Notes under the pieces: generated by a model
What the model was told of the DNA's origin: nothing
What the model saw: the letters and a program-made list of their open reading frames with translations, nothing else
The model's database searches: none
Position numbers and translations under genes: made by a program
Shown: piece after piece, positions 38,540-48,243 of the stretch
Numbering within the stretch: position 1 is the stretch's first letter
Layout of the letters: every line of letters starts with the position of its first letter
DNA from: Prochlorococcus marinus str. SB
GTDB lineage: Bacteria; Cyanobacteriota; Cyanobacteriia; PCC-6307; Cyanobiaceae
Direction of reading: 5' to 3'
NCBI RefSeq assembly: GCF_000760115.1
Contig: NZ_JNAS01000002.1
Span: 930,001-994,000 of the forward strand
DNA length: 64,000 bases

Positions 38540-39331
38540 TCATTTTCTAAGTAATTTAACTTTCCATCGTTCTCTTTTGGTTATTTCTAAATTTAAAATT
38601 TCAATAAATCCTTTATTTTCAAGTTCTAGTTTGTCGCCAATTTTTAGATTAATTGTTGGTTTATTAACTTTGCTTCCATTTAATCTGAGCATTCCATTTT
38701 CTATCCTTTCAATGATTTTGGTTCGTGATACCCTAAAGCCCGCTGAAGCTATAGCATCTAATCTTGTTGAGGCTTCTACTGTATTGACAAGTTTTTTTGA
38801 TCTTCCAGAAGGTATTTGTAATTCATCTATACCTACTACATTAATTTTTACTTTTACGTCTCTTAAATAAAAAATCTTTTCATCTAGATGCTCAATATCT
38901 AAATTATCAATTATCCCTTGTGCTCCCCTATCGCCAATAGTCCATATATCCCCAACTTTTAATTGATTAACCCCATTTTTAATTAAGAGGGATCTAAAAT
39001 CGTCTTGAGTAGCATTATCAAATAAAAAATTCCCATTAATTTTTATTCCTTGAGCTGGAAAATTACTTTTTAGCGCATCCTCCTCAGGAATATTATCCCC
39101 TCTAAAGCAAGCTATCCTAGATCTTTGAGAAGAGGAGAATCCTCCATAAATAAAAAATTTGAAATCATTTAAATTTTCAAAATCTTTTAAAATCTCTTCG
39201 CAAACATAGGTTGAATTAAACCCAGTCCAATAAGTTTCCCAGTGTTTGTAAGCTAAGTTAGCAATATTTATTAATTCCTCAGTTTCTTTTTTGTAGTTTG
39301 AATTTATTAAGATTTCTTTTAAGTCAATCAT
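38540..39331 (-). CDS. photosystem II S4-domain protein
   Basis: 263 residues. Residues 180-245 form an S4 RNA-binding fold (ASTRLDAIASAGFRVSRTKI; IENGMLRLNGSKVNKPTINL; GDKLEL),; the N-terminal part matches YlmH-like proteins (LINIANLAYKHWETYWTGF, GGFSSSQRSRIACFRGDNIP, FRSLLIKNGV, VGDIWTIGDRGAQGIIDNLD). Cyanobacterial members of this group are called photosystem II S4 proteins after plant relatives; the direct role is not settled. The start abuts the stop of the 188-aa gene. Confidence 0.88.
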   Translation of the reverse strand: MIDLKEILINSNYKKETEELINIANLAYKHWETYWTGFNSTYVCEEILKDFENLNDFKFFIYGGFSSSQRSRIACFRGDNIPEEDALKSNFPAQGIKINGNFLFDNATQDDFRSLLIKNGVNQLKVGDIWTIGDRGAQGIIDNLDIEHLDEKIFYLRDVKVKINVVGIDELQIPSGRSKKLVNTVEASTRLDAIASAGFRVSRTKIIERIENGMLRLNGSKVNKPTINLKIGDKLELENKGFIEILNLEITKRERWKVKLLRK

Positions 39332-39898
39332 TTAGCCTTCTAAAAAAATTATATCTTTTGCTTCTGATTGTTTTATCAAAGCCCAAGGTAATTCAGTTCC
39401 AATTTGATTTTCAAGTAGAACAAGCCATTTACCCTCTTTATTAAAATTAATGATTGATCTTAACTCTTTATTTCTATTAATGTTGATACTTGCAGAAGAG
39501 ACAATGCTTCCTAAATATCCTGAACCCATTCCTAATACTCCTCCAATGAGAGATTCCCCGATGTTATTTAAACCAAGAAAGCTGAAGGTAGATAAATTTG
39601 TCATATTAGAAAAAGCTATTCCTGCTATAAACCCAAACGGCATTAGCCATCTGCTCATATCTTTTTGCCTGATCTTCCTATCAAGTTTAGGATTTAAGAT
39701 TCTTATATCTTCAAAATTTTGAGATTTGAATAAGATATTTGCTTTCGCATTTAGCAATTCTGTTTCGTCTGATGATATTTTCTCACTTATTGGTGGGATC
39801 AAAATAGCTTCAGAGAGCATTACTGATTTTTCGTTGAAAACATCAAATAGCTGGATACATTTATTAATGTCTTCAAATATCACAATACTTTTAGTCAA
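39332..39898 (-). CDS. conserved membrane-associated protein (188 aa)
   Basis: Starts MTKSIVIFEDINKCIQLFDV; contains a central Gly-rich hydrophobic part (LMPFGFIAGIAFSNMTNLST; IGESLIGGVLGMGSGYLGSI) that could form one or two helices, and a C-terminal segment (IGTELPWALIKQSEAKDIIF). Not recognised as a named family, but the spacing to the S4 gene (zero bases) shows one operon. Possibly a partner of that protein. Cytoplasmic membrane likely. Confidence 0.65.
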   Translation of the reverse strand: MTKSIVIFEDINKCIQLFDVFNEKSVMLSEAILIPPISEKISSDETELLNAKANILFKSQNFEDIRILNPKLDRKIRQKDMSRWLMPFGFIAGIAFSNMTNLSTFSFLGLNNIGESLIGGVLGMGSGYLGSIVSSASININRNKELRSIINFNKEGKWLVLLENQIGTELPWALIKQSEAKDIIFLEG

Positions 39899-39997
39899 AT
39901 TTCAATCCTCAAATGTTTGTGTGTTATTCAAATTAATAAAATAAGATACATACACTATAGATTAAGTTAAAGTAAAAGATTAAAGAACCAATCTTAA

Positions 39998-41584
39998 ATG
40001 ACAAAAGTTCTCATTACAGATCCAATTGATAAAAAAGGAATCGATATTCTTTCACAAGTTGCTCAGGTTGATCAGAAGATAGGGATCTCAGACTCTGAGT
40101 TAGCTTCCATTATTGAAGATTATGATGCCTTAATGATTCGCTCTGGTACTCAAGTGACCGAAGAAATTATTAACTCTTCAAGTAAACTGAGAATCATTGG
40201 GAGAGCAGGAGTTGGAGTCGATAATGTAGATGTTAAAGCTGCTACGCAAAAAGGAGTCCTTGTTGTTAATTCTCCAGGGGGTAACACAATAGCAGCGGCT
40301 GAACATACTATAGCTATGATGTTGGCCTTATCTAGGCATATTCCAATTGCTAATAGTAGTACTTTGTTAGGTAAATGGGAGAGAAAGAAATTCGTTGGGA
40401 ATGAGCTTTATAAGAAAAAATTAGGTGTAGTAGGTTTAGGGAAAATTGGTGCTCATGTAGCAAAAGTTGCTAATGCATTAGGGATGGAAGTTTGCGGATA
40501 TGATCCATTTGTTTCAACTGAAAGAGCTCAACAAATCCAAGTTAAACTATCTGATCTAGAAGATTTATTCCAACAATCCGATTATGTAACTTTGCATTTA
40601 CCTCGCACACCAGAGACAGAGAATTTAGTCAATATGGATGTGCTTAAAAATATGAAAAGTAGCGCAAAATTAATTAATTGTGCTCGAGGAGGCTTGATTG
40701 ATGAAGAGGCATTAGCACAAGCTTTAAATCAATCATTGATTGCAGGTGCTGCAATAGATGTCTTTTCTAAAGAACCTTTGGAATCTAATTCACCACTTTT
40801 GAAGGTTGAAAAGAATCTTATTCTTACCCCCCACTTAGGAGCATCTACTCGGGAAGCACAAGAAAATGTAGCTGTTGATGTTGCGGAACAAATAAGGGAT
40901 GTCTTGCTTGGTTTATCTGCTAGAACTGCAGTAAATATTCCAGGTTTGAGCCCTGATATTATGGATAGTCTGAAACCTCATTTGCAGTTAGCTGAAACCA
41001 TGGGTCTGCTTATAAGCCAGCTTTCAGGTGGACAGATACAGAAACTAGAAGTAAAGCTTCAAGGTGAATTTGTTCAACATCCTTCTCAGCCATTAATAAT
41101 AGCTAGTCTAAAAGGCCTTCTAAGTAAAGCTTTGGGAGATAGGATTAATTATGTGAATGCTTCGCTAGAAGCAGATTCAAGAGGTATTTCAGTAGTCGAG
41201 AATAAAGATGAGGCAAGACCTGAATTTGCTAGTGGTTCGCTTCAGTTAACCACTTATGGAGATAACGGCGACCATAGCGTAGCGGGAAGCATTTTTGCTG
41301 ATGGGGAATTAAGAATTATTAGTATTGATCAATACCCAGTTAATGTATCACCAAGCAGATATATGTTGGTTACTAGGCACAGGGATATGCCTGGTATTAT
41401 TGGCAAGCTGGGGTCTTTATTAGGTAGCAATAATGTAAATATTGCCTCAATGCAAGTTGGGCGCAAAATTGTAAGAGGGGAAGCTGTTATGGTTCTAAGT
41501 ATTGATGATCCAATACCTAATAAGTTGCTTGATACCATTATTGAAGTGGATGGGATTACCAACGCTAATCCAGTTACTCTATGA
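39998..41584 (+). CDS. serA: D-3-phosphoglycerate dehydrogenase
   Basis: 528 residues, the long bacterial type. First enzyme of serine synthesis: 3-phosphoglycerate to 3-phosphohydroxypyruvate with NAD. Seen: VLITDPIDKKGIDILSQ start, VVNSPGGNTIAAAEH, NAD motif GVVGLGKIGAHVAKVANALG near 144-163, INCARGGLIDEEAL, the catalytic His in TPHLGAST, then the intervening ASB domain and a C-terminal ACT domain (LVTRHRDMPGIIGKLGSLLG) that senses serine. It starts a plus-strand pair with prmA, 18 bases apart. Confidence 0.97.
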   Translation: MTKVLITDPIDKKGIDILSQVAQVDQKIGISDSELASIIEDYDALMIRSGTQVTEEIINSSSKLRIIGRAGVGVDNVDVKAATQKGVLVVNSPGGNTIAAAEHTIAMMLALSRHIPIANSSTLLGKWERKKFVGNELYKKKLGVVGLGKIGAHVAKVANALGMEVCGYDPFVSTERAQQIQVKLSDLEDLFQQSDYVTLHLPRTPETENLVNMDVLKNMKSSAKLINCARGGLIDEEALAQALNQSLIAGAAIDVFSKEPLESNSPLLKVEKNLILTPHLGASTREAQENVAVDVAEQIRDVLLGLSARTAVNIPGLSPDIMDSLKPHLQLAETMGLLISQLSGGQIQKLEVKLQGEFVQHPSQPLIIASLKGLLSKALGDRINYVNASLEADSRGISVVENKDEARPEFASGSLQLTTYGDNGDHSVAGSIFADGELRIISIDQYPVNVSPSRYMLVTRHRDMPGIIGKLGSLLGSNNVNIASMQVGRKIVRGEAVMVLSIDDPIPNKLLDTIIEVDGITNANPVTL

Positions 41585-41602
41585 AGTGGCTTTAACTAGT
41601 TA

Positions 41603-42514
41603 ATGGAAACTAAAGATTGGTATAAACTAACTTTTCTGATAGAAAGTGATTCTGAAGAAATTATTATTTGGAAATTAAATGAGCTGGGAATATTTAGTTT
41701 TTCATTTGAATATTTAATTAAAAATGAAAATAAAAAAGAAGTTAATATATGGCTTCCAATTGATGATTGGGATGAGAGTTCTAGAAGTAGTTTTGAAAAA
41801 ATAATTATCAAACTTTTAAACATTAATCCCCCTAAGAATAAATTTTTTGAATGGAGTATTATCAAAGAGGAGGATTGGTTAACAAGTTGGAAGAAATATT
41901 GGGCTCCTGAATTAGTAGGAAATCATTTTTTAATATTGCCTTGTTGGATAAATCTAAATAAAAAATTTAAAGATAAACAAATCATAAAAATTGATCCCGG
42001 AGCAGCTTTTGGTACAGGAAGTCACCCTTCAACTTATCTTTGCTTGGAAAAAATGGAGAATATTTTATTTTCTGATAAAAAGGTATTAGATATTGGGAGC
42101 GGTAGCGGGATTTTGAGTGTCGCCGCAAGATTACTTGGTGCTAAAGAGGTTTGTGCCGTGGATAATGATTATTTAGCTATAAATTCAACAAAATCTAATT
42201 TCCAACTAAATTTCGGTAATTTAAACAAATTAAATACATATTTGGGATCTTTTAATGAGGTAATTTTAAAAAATCAACTCGAACAATTTGATTTTGTTTT
42301 ATGCAATATTCTTGCTGAAGTAATAAAAGGAATGATTCCAAATATCTATAAGTGCTTGAGAAACAATGGGGAAGTCATTTTCAGTGGAATTCTGAATTCA
42401 CAAAAGGATGAAATTATAAAAATATTAATTCAGCATGACTTGAAATTATTGGATGTATCAACTAGAAAAGATTGGGCATGCATTTCTGCGCAAAAAGCCA
42501 GCAATTCAACCTAA
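41603..42514 (+). CDS. prmA: ribosomal protein L11 methyltransferase
   Basis: 303 residues. Substrate-binding N-terminal part then the class I fold: [19 protein letters not shown] (the PrmA GTGxHxT motif) near 131-149, [20 protein letters not shown] near 163-182, AVDNDYLAI and [12 protein letters not shown]. PrmA trimethylates lysine residues of ribosomal protein L11. It follows serA by 18 bases, so probably cotranscribed. Length is typical. Confidence 0.94.
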   Translation: METKDWYKLTFLIESDSEEIIIWKLNELGIFSFSFEYLIKNENKKEVNIWLPIDDWDESSRSSFEKIIIKLLNINPPKNKFFEWSIIKEEDWLTSWKKYWAPELVGNHFLILPCWINLNKKFKDKQIIKIDPGAAFGTGSHPSTYLCLEKMENILFSDKKVLDIGSGSGILSVAARLLGAKEVCAVDNDYLAINSTKSNFQLNFGNLNKLNTYLGSFNEVILKNQLEQFDFVLCNILAEVIKGMIPNIYKCLRNNGEVIFSGILNSQKDEIIKILIQHDLKLLDVSTRKDWACISAQKASNST

Positions 42515-42648
42515 GTATAAGTTTTTCTTATAGATACTCTTTCATACATTTTATTGTGTCATTTTTTACTTCAAAATCTCACATATCGACCTAATCGATG
42601 TTAAAAATGTATTTGATAGGTATTAATTACCAACAATTTTTTATTTAA

Positions 42649-42948
42649 ATGGCTTCTTACAAAGTTACTCTCATCAACGAAGGTGAAGGTCTCAATTCAA
42701 CTATTGAAGTACCTGATGACCAATACATCCTCGATGCGGCTGAAGAACAAGGTATCGACCTTCCTTATTCCTGCAGAGCTGGTGCATGTTCAACATGTGC
42801 TGGAAAAGTTACTTCAGGTAGTGTTGATCAGTCTGATCAAAGTTTCTTGGATGACGACCAACTAGAAGCTGGTTTTGTTCTTACTTGTGTTGCTTATCCA
42901 ACATCTGACGTAACAATTACAACTCATGCTGAGGAAGAATTGTACTAA
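42649..42948 (+). CDS. petF: plant-type 2Fe-2S ferredoxin
   Basis: 99 residues. Four cluster ligands are in the classical pattern: Cys42, Cys47, Cys50 ([10 protein letters not shown]) and Cys80 (VLTC). The acidic surface (EEELY at the end, DDDQL) suits binding to photosystem I and FNR. It is the main electron carrier from photosystem I to FNR, desaturases, and nitrogen and sulfur enzymes. A terminator follows at 42994-43023. Confidence 0.96.
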   Translation: MASYKVTLINEGEGLNSTIEVPDDQYILDAAEEQGIDLPYSCRAGACSTCAGKVTSGSVDQSDQSFLDDDQLEAGFVLTCVAYPTSDVTITTHAEEELY

Positions 42949-42993
42949 TTATAAAAATTTAACTTTTCTAAGTTGATTATTGATAATTTCTCT

Positions 42994-43023
42994 GCCACCC
43001 TTTATGAAGGTGGCTTTTTTTTT
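42994..43023 (+). terminator. rho-independent terminator after petF
   Basis: GCCACC pairs with GGTGGC around CTTTATGAA, followed by nine T. It ends the petF message and leaves the 122-aa gene, whose ATG is at 43028, to its own start. Confidence 0.9.
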
Positions 43024-43027
43024 GTGA

Positions 43028-43396
43028 ATGGATAAATTTGAATTTTTCAAGACTGGCAGTGTTCAATCAAGTTATGGTGGTCAGTACAGTTATAAGGTAA
43101 TTGGCCCATGTTGCAGACTTTATGATAGGGAAGAGTTACCATGGCCCTGCTCTAGGCTTGCTTGGAGAAGTAAGGAGCCTAGTTGGAGGAGAATAGGGTC
43201 TAGGTTCGTTGCTGATATGGCTTCAAGAAAATGTCCATCTTACTCAGTTCAGATTTTGGAGCCTGGATCAAAACCTGTTGAGACAGTAATAACTCTTTTT
43301 TCAAAGAAATTTTCTTCTGATATACAAGAATGGTGGTATAGCAAAAAACCAGGCTCAAAAGAACCTGGTAATATCTTCCCTTCTGAAATTGGTTAG
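43028..43396 (+). CDS. conserved cyanobacterial protein (122 aa)
   Basis: A basic, Cys/Trp/Ser-rich soluble protein: VQSSYGGQYSYKVIGPCCRL near 12-31, YDREELPWPCSRLAWRSKEP, then WRRIGSRFVADMASRKCPSY. Four Cys (28, 29, 42, 70). The block with CC and PC hints at a metal site. I do not know a named domain. The start is five bases after the petF terminator's T-run. Confidence 0.65.
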   Translation: MDKFEFFKTGSVQSSYGGQYSYKVIGPCCRLYDREELPWPCSRLAWRSKEPSWRRIGSRFVADMASRKCPSYSVQILEPGSKPVETVITLFSKKFSSDIQEWWYSKKPGSKEPGNIFPSEIG

Positions 43397-43405
43397 CTTT
43401 AAATA

Positions 43406-43969
43406 TTATGCTTTTGGCTTTGGTGGCATGTAACCTTTTAAGCCAGTGCATTCAAGACTATCAATTGTATTAACTCCAGTTTGTGAGTTAGTTCCACTAG
43501 CTCTTTCACATAATGATTTTCTCTGAGAAAGATCAAGATTTGCATCTGTAAAGTCTGCCCCATCAATAATTGCCCCATCAAAAACACTTTTCATTAGCTC
43601 GCCATTGGTAAGATTTGCATCTGTAAAATCGGCATTATCAAAGCGTGTTGCATATGCAATAAGGTCCGTCATATTGGCTCCTTTAAAACTAGAGTTTTTT
43701 GCAGTCGTCACACTCATATATGCACCTTGAAGATTAGCTTCTCCTAAATCTTGATTAGATAAATCATATTTAACATATTCAGTATTATGAAGGTCAGCAC
43801 CGTGAAGATCATCTTTTAGAACGTCAACTGATGAAGGATCACTAGGATAGAGTGCATTTGCAGATATTGGATTAATAAGTAACCCAATAATTAATGGAAG
43901 AAAAATAAATAGTCTTTTACAAGACTTATGTAGTGATGAAAAAATAGAGACCATTTCGATCGACATCAA
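43406..43969 (-). CDS. pentapeptide-repeat protein, exported
   Basis: 187 residues: a signal peptide or anchor (ending about ISANALYPSDPSS), then a run of A(D/N)LxX repeats from ADLHNTEYVKYDLSNQDL to ADFTDANLDLSQ, roughly eight pentapeptide coils making a right-handed beta helix. After the repeats comes a Cys-containing tail (SLCERASG, SLECTGLKGYMPPKPKA). The export signal and Pro-rich tail suggest the thylakoid lumen or periplasm. The two Cys in the tail could bond. It converges on the 122-aa gene, nine bases apart. Confidence 0.85.
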   Translation of the reverse strand: MMSIEMVSIFSSLHKSCKRLFIFLPLIIGLLINPISANALYPSDPSSVDVLKDDLHGADLHNTEYVKYDLSNQDLGEANLQGAYMSVTTAKNSSFKGANMTDLIAYATRFDNADFTDANLTNGELMKSVFDGAIIDGADFTDANLDLSQRKSLCERASGTNSQTGVNTIDSLECTGLKGYMPPKPKA

Positions 43970-44040
43970 ATAGATAAACCTAAGACTATTATTTCATGGG
44001 TTGGTCATTTACAACGCTCCTGCTAACGAACTGTTGCAGT

Positions 44041-44979
44041 TTATTTTATTTCTGCCGTTAGAAAATCTTTGGCAAGGTAAGTATTTGGAAAAACTTTTTG
44101 AGCCTCTTTAAGCAAATCGCTTGGAGTAATTGCGTTTTTATTAGTATATCTTGGACTTAAATGAGTAATAATTAATTTTTTTGTGTTAGATAATAATGCT
44201 GTTTTGGCAGCCATGATTGTTGTGGAATGTAATTTTTCGTATGCCATACTTTCATCCTCCACTGAAAAAGTCGATTCATGTACGAGTAAATCGGCATTTT
44301 TTGATAGTGAAACAGCTGATTCGCTAAACACTGTATCTGTGCAATAAACAAAACTTTCACCTTTTCTAGGAGGTCCACAGAATTCTTTCCCATCGAATGT
44401 CCTACCATCCGCTAATACGACTTTTTTACCTTGTTGAAGTTCTGAATAAATTGGTCCAGGTGCTATTTTTAGAGACTCTGCTTTTTTGATATCAAATATA
44501 CCTGGTTTATCTTTTTCACTCACCCTATAACCATAAGCAGGTATTTTATGTTTAAGGCAGGCACAATTTACTTTTATTTTGTTGTTTTCAAATAGGATTT
44601 TATTTTCTGATGCAAAATTTTCAACTTCCACAAAATTTAATGGAAAAGACAATTTGCAAAAACTACTTTTAAGTGATGAATTTATAAAACTTCGCAACCC
44701 TGAAGGACCGTAAATTTGAATACCCTCACTATTTCCTGATAAACCTAAGGTAGCTAAAAGTCCAGGCAAACCATAAATATGATCGCCATGCATATGAGTA
44801 ATAAATATTTTCTTGATTTGCGAAGATTTAATATTGCTTTTCATTATTTGATGTTGCGTTCCTTCTCCGCAATCAAAAAGCCAAACTTCTGATGACTGTG
44901 ATAATTTAAGTGCTAGGGAAGAAACATTTCTCGTTAAGGATGGGACACCTGAGCTTGTTCCTAAGAAGGTGATATTCAC
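44041..44979 (-). CDS. rnz: ribonuclease Z
   Basis: 312 residues. The metallo-beta-lactamase core has FLGTSSGVPSLTRNVSSLAL at the start, THMHGDHIYGLPGL (HxHxDH, His62-His67) and a distal DTVFSE and HSTTIMAAK segment. RNase Z removes the 3' trailer of tRNA precursors that lack encoded CCA, which fits the CCA-less tRNA-Val in this window. Cytoplasmic, dimeric. It is transcribed minus, 71 bases behind the pentapeptide gene. Confidence 0.95.
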   Translation of the reverse strand: MNITFLGTSSGVPSLTRNVSSLALKLSQSSEVWLFDCGEGTQHQIMKSNIKSSQIKKIFITHMHGDHIYGLPGLLATLGLSGNSEGIQIYGPSGLRSFINSSLKSSFCKLSFPLNFVEVENFASENKILFENNKIKVNCACLKHKIPAYGYRVSEKDKPGIFDIKKAESLKIAPGPIYSELQQGKKVVLADGRTFDGKEFCGPPRKGESFVYCTDTVFSESAVSLSKNADLLVHESTFSVEDESMAYEKLHSTTIMAAKTALLSNTKKLIITHLSPRYTNKNAITPSDLLKEAQKVFPNTYLAKDFLTAEIK

Positions 44980-45052
44980 TTATTTATGATATTTTTATTG
45001 TTATATCTGGATTAAATTTAGACTTTTAGTCAAACTTAGGCAAATTAAGCAT

Positions 45053-46243
45053 TTGTTTTTAAACAAAGTGATACTTAAATTTAAAAATAACTATAGAAAA
45101 TGTTGCCTGATAAGTATTTTATTTATTTGTATTTTTCAGAGTGAAAGTGTTTTTGCATCCAGAGAACCAATCATTAGAGTTTTGATATCAAAAAATAACA
45201 ATTTAAGGATCAGATCAGATAGATCAATTCCTTTAACAATAGAGGGTAAATTTTTTTCACGCAAAAGAATAAAAGGTCTAACTTTGAAAAATGAGAAAAA
45301 TAAAAAAATTTTATATTTTGATAGAAATAAACAAAAAAAATATGACTTAAAAAGTAATCAAAAATTTCAAGTGAGTTCTTCCGATGGAAGAGGTATTTGG
45401 GTAGGTCAGAAGAGATTTGCTGGTAAGCTTAATCTCTTTGTACTTGATTCTGAAATATTGGTAGTAAATGTTTTAGGAATAGAAAAATACCTTAATAGCG
45501 TAGTGGGTTCAGAAATGCCAACAAAATGGCCTATTGAAGCATTAAAGGCACAAGCAATTGCCTCGAGAACTTATGCTTTAAAGCAAAAGGGAAATAATTT
45601 ATTTGATATAGATTCAACTCAGAAAAATCAAGTCTATAATGGCTTGGAATCAAGAACTTATAAAACTATCAGAGCCGTTAAAAGTACAAGATCTTTGGTT
45701 TTAACTTATAAAAATAAATTAATTAATGCTTTGTTTCATAGCAGCTCAGGTGGAATGACAGAAAATAGTCAAGATGTATGGAAAAATAAATATCCATATT
45801 TATCAAGTGTGAAAGATTTTGATAAAAATAATCCAAAATTTAGATGGCAAAAAAAAATTTCGAGTAATGAATTAATAAATTTATTTCCAAAGATTGGAAG
45901 TTTAAAAAATATAGAGATTCTAGATATTACTAGTACAGGGAGGGTAAAAAATATAAAACTTATTGGGGCTTATGGTTCTGATCAAATATCTGGGGTAGAT
46001 TTTAGAAAAAGAGTAGGCCTGAAAAGTAATTTTATCAGATTTAAATTTTTTGAGGAAGAATTAAACAACAATACTCCTCAAAAGAGAGGGTTGATAGTTT
46101 TTGGACAAGGATCAGGTCATGGAGTCGGAATGAGTCAGTGGGGGGCTAAATATCTGGCGTCTAGAGGCCAAAAAGCTGAAAGAATATTAAAGCATTTTTA
46201 TAAGGGTGTGCAGGTTAAACCTTTTAGAAAAGATTACCTATAG
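45053..46243 (+). CDS. SpoIID/LytB-domain protein
   Basis: 396 residues from a TTG start. An N-terminal helix at about 20-35 anchors it or is a signal peptide. The SpoIID fold is shown by VVGSEMPTKWPIEALKAQAI near 147-166, ASRTYALKQ, then TENSQDVWKNKYPYLSSVKD and the end GQGSGHGVGMSQWGAKYLAS. SpoIID proteins bind or cut peptidoglycan glycan strands in sporulating bacteria; in cyanobacteria a wall-remodelling role is inferred. It is divergent from rnz. Confidence 0.88.
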   Translation: MFLNKVILKFKNNYRKCCLISILFICIFQSESVFASREPIIRVLISKNNNLRIRSDRSIPLTIEGKFFSRKRIKGLTLKNEKNKKILYFDRNKQKKYDLKSNQKFQVSSSDGRGIWVGQKRFAGKLNLFVLDSEILVVNVLGIEKYLNSVVGSEMPTKWPIEALKAQAIASRTYALKQKGNNLFDIDSTQKNQVYNGLESRTYKTIRAVKSTRSLVLTYKNKLINALFHSSSGGMTENSQDVWKNKYPYLSSVKDFDKNNPKFRWQKKISSNELINLFPKIGSLKNIEILDITSTGRVKNIKLIGAYGSDQISGVDFRKRVGLKSNFIRFKFFEEELNNNTPQKRGLIVFGQGSGHGVGMSQWGAKYLASRGQKAERILKHFYKGVQVKPFRKDYL

Positions 46244-46246
46244 AAG

Positions 46247-47164
46247 TTATTTAGCATTAAGGACTAATTTTGGATTTATATTAGATTGCTCTTCATTTAA
46301 GAAACCTATCCCAAGTAGTATTTGTTTTTTATCTATTACTTTTATGGGTTTTTTGTAGTCAAAAGATTTATTTTCCTGAAAGTAATTAATATCAACTCTA
46401 ATTGCTCTTCCTGTTTGCCAAAAATTGATTTGTTCTTCGGTACTTAAGACAAATGATGAAATGTGATTAAGAGCAGAAATTGTTGGAATAATGAAATTTT
46501 TCGAGTTTTTTTTATCTTTTTCGATATCAGATATTTTTATCGAGTTTTGTTCATCAAAGCCACAAGCTGAAATTCTTTTTAGCTGTAGAAGGCAACCCTC
46601 GGAATTAAGAATTTCTCCTAAATCTCTTGCAATTGCTCTTATGTATGTGCCAGCTGAACATTTAACTTTTATTTCTAATATTCCGTTTATTTGGTCCCAT
46701 TTCATTAAAGTAAGTTCGTCTATTTTTACTTCTCTTGGTGCTAATTCAAAAACTTCATTCCTGAAAGATTTTTTATAAGCCCTCTCACCATTGATGTGCA
46801 CACTAGATACTTTCGGCGGAATTTGTTTAATAATTCCCCTAAATCTATTTAAGTATTGATCTAATTTTTCATCACTGATTTTAGGCCAACTTTTTTGATT
46901 AATTATTTCTCCGTGAATATCATCAGTGTTAGTTCTTATCCCTAATTTAATTTGTCCTATGTAAGTTTTACCCTGAGGTAGATATTGAATAAATCTTGTT
47001 GCACTGCCTATCGCGATTGGTAATATTCCTATAACTTCTGGGTCAAGAGTTCCTGTGTGACCGACCTTTTTTGTATTTAGTAACTTCCTTATTTGTTTAA
47101 CACAATCATGTGAAGTACATCCTTTATCTTTATTAATTACTAAGAATCCATCTTTAGTTTCCAT
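46247..47164 (-). CDS. truB: tRNA pseudouridine-55 synthase
   Basis: 305 residues. Motif [20 protein letters not shown] (33-52) contains catalytic Asp41, followed by TKFIQY-like contact region, [38 protein letters not shown] and a short C-terminal PUA-like part. It makes pseudouridine at position 55 in the T loop of most tRNAs. It converges with the SpoIID gene, three bases between stops, and diverges from the broken methyltransferase gene. Confidence 0.95.
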   Translation of the reverse strand: METKDGFLVINKDKGCTSHDCVKQIRKLLNTKKVGHTGTLDPEVIGILPIAIGSATRFIQYLPQGKTYIGQIKLGIRTNTDDIHGEIINQKSWPKISDEKLDQYLNRFRGIIKQIPPKVSSVHINGERAYKKSFRNEVFELAPREVKIDELTLMKWDQINGILEIKVKCSAGTYIRAIARDLGEILNSEGCLLQLKRISACGFDEQNSIKISDIEKDKKNSKNFIIPTISALNHISSFVLSTEEQINFWQTGRAIRVDINYFQENKSFDYKKPIKVIDKKQILLGIGFLNEEQSNINPKLVLNAK

Positions 47165-47240
47165 TTTTAATATTAAGAATACTTTGAGAAAGATTTATAA
47201 CCATCCTATGATTTTGATATTGGAAATTTAGAGAAAGAAA

Positions 47241-47981
47241 TTGAAAAACAATAATTTTATTTTAAAAGAGTTTTTAGACAATGCTTTTAATTTGAAATCA
47301 CATTTAATGGAATACTTATCTATTAGAGAATGTGATTTAGATGGATTCCTTGCAAATGCAAAGATGAATTTGGCAAATTCACATCCTGGAGATGCTTTGA
47401 ATGATGTTTCGGATTTTTATACTGAAATAGTTGGAGATCGGCATGTAGCTGATTTAGCTGCTTGGCATCTCACGAGTAGAGAATACATCGCTGATACTTT
47501 AAAACTTCAGCAGAGATTTTCTAGAGATTTGGTTTTAGATTTTGGAGGAGGAATTGGAACGCATGCCTTAGCTAACGCTATGTCTTCAAAAGTTGAGCAT
47601 GTTTTTTTTGTAGATATTAATGAGACAAATAGAAACTTTGTTGAATACAGGGCGAAGAAATTAGGAGTCGAAAAAAAACTTACTTTTTGCAAGACAATTC
47701 AAGATACACAAATATCTAAATTTGATACGATAATTTGCCTTGATGTTTTGGAACATCTTGCTGATCCAGCTTCATAAATTGAGATTTTCAATGAGTTTAT
47801 GGATCCTAATTCTATTGCTTTATTTAATTGGTATTTTTTCAAAGGAGAAAAAAATGAATATCCGTTTCATATCGACGACATTCAAATTGTTGAAAAATTT
47901 TTTGAGACTCTTCAATCAAATTTTTTAGAAGTTTTTCATCCTATTCTTATAACTACAAGAGCTTATAAGAAAATTAGATAA
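47241..47981 (+). pseudogene. SAM-dependent methyltransferase interrupted by an in-frame stop
   Basis: From a TTG start the frame reads 178 codons of a class I methyltransferase (LVLDFGGGIGTHALANAMSS motif I, VFFVDINETN motif II, DTIICLDVLEHLADPAS motif IV), then TAA at 47775. The same frame continues without any shift for 67 more codons (IEIFNEFMDPNSIALFNWYF and on) to TAG at 47979. Replacing the TAA by, for example, CAA gives a normal 246-residue protein. So a single nonsense change splits it. A restart at ATG 47799 would give only a 60-residue tail. It overlaps the rpmA end by eight bases. Confidence 0.8.
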
Positions 47982-48234
47982 CTATATTAACTCTTTTTCT
48001 ATTTCTTAAATTTCTTTTAATGCTTTCGAAACTTACGGTTCCTTCTTTGAGTGCAAAAAGGGTGTCATCTTTACCTTTTCCGACATTAATACCAGGCAAA
48101 AAGGATGTACCTCTTTGGCGAATTAAAATTGATCCAGCAGTTACTTTTTCTCCGCCATAAGCTTTCACACCTAATCTTTTGGAATTTGAATCTCTTCCGT
48201 TTCTAGTAGAACCTGTTCCTTTTTTATGTGCCAT
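47974..48234 (-). CDS. rpmA: 50S ribosomal protein L27
   Basis: 86 residues. [20 protein letters not shown] followed by [20 protein letters not shown] and [20 protein letters not shown]. The N terminus begins directly with AHKKG, with no cleaved extension, as in most bacteria. L27 contacts the peptidyl transferase centre. It follows rplU by nine bases on the same strand, the usual rplU-rpmA operon. A rpmA/rplU-kaiBC arrangement is typical of marine cyanobacteria. Confidence 0.98.
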   Translation of the reverse strand: MAHKKGTGSTRNGRDSNSKRLGVKAYGGEKVTAGSILIRQRGTSFLPGINVGKGKDDTLFALKEGTVSFESIKRNLRNRKRVNIVI

Positions 48235-48243
48235 TAGAATTGT

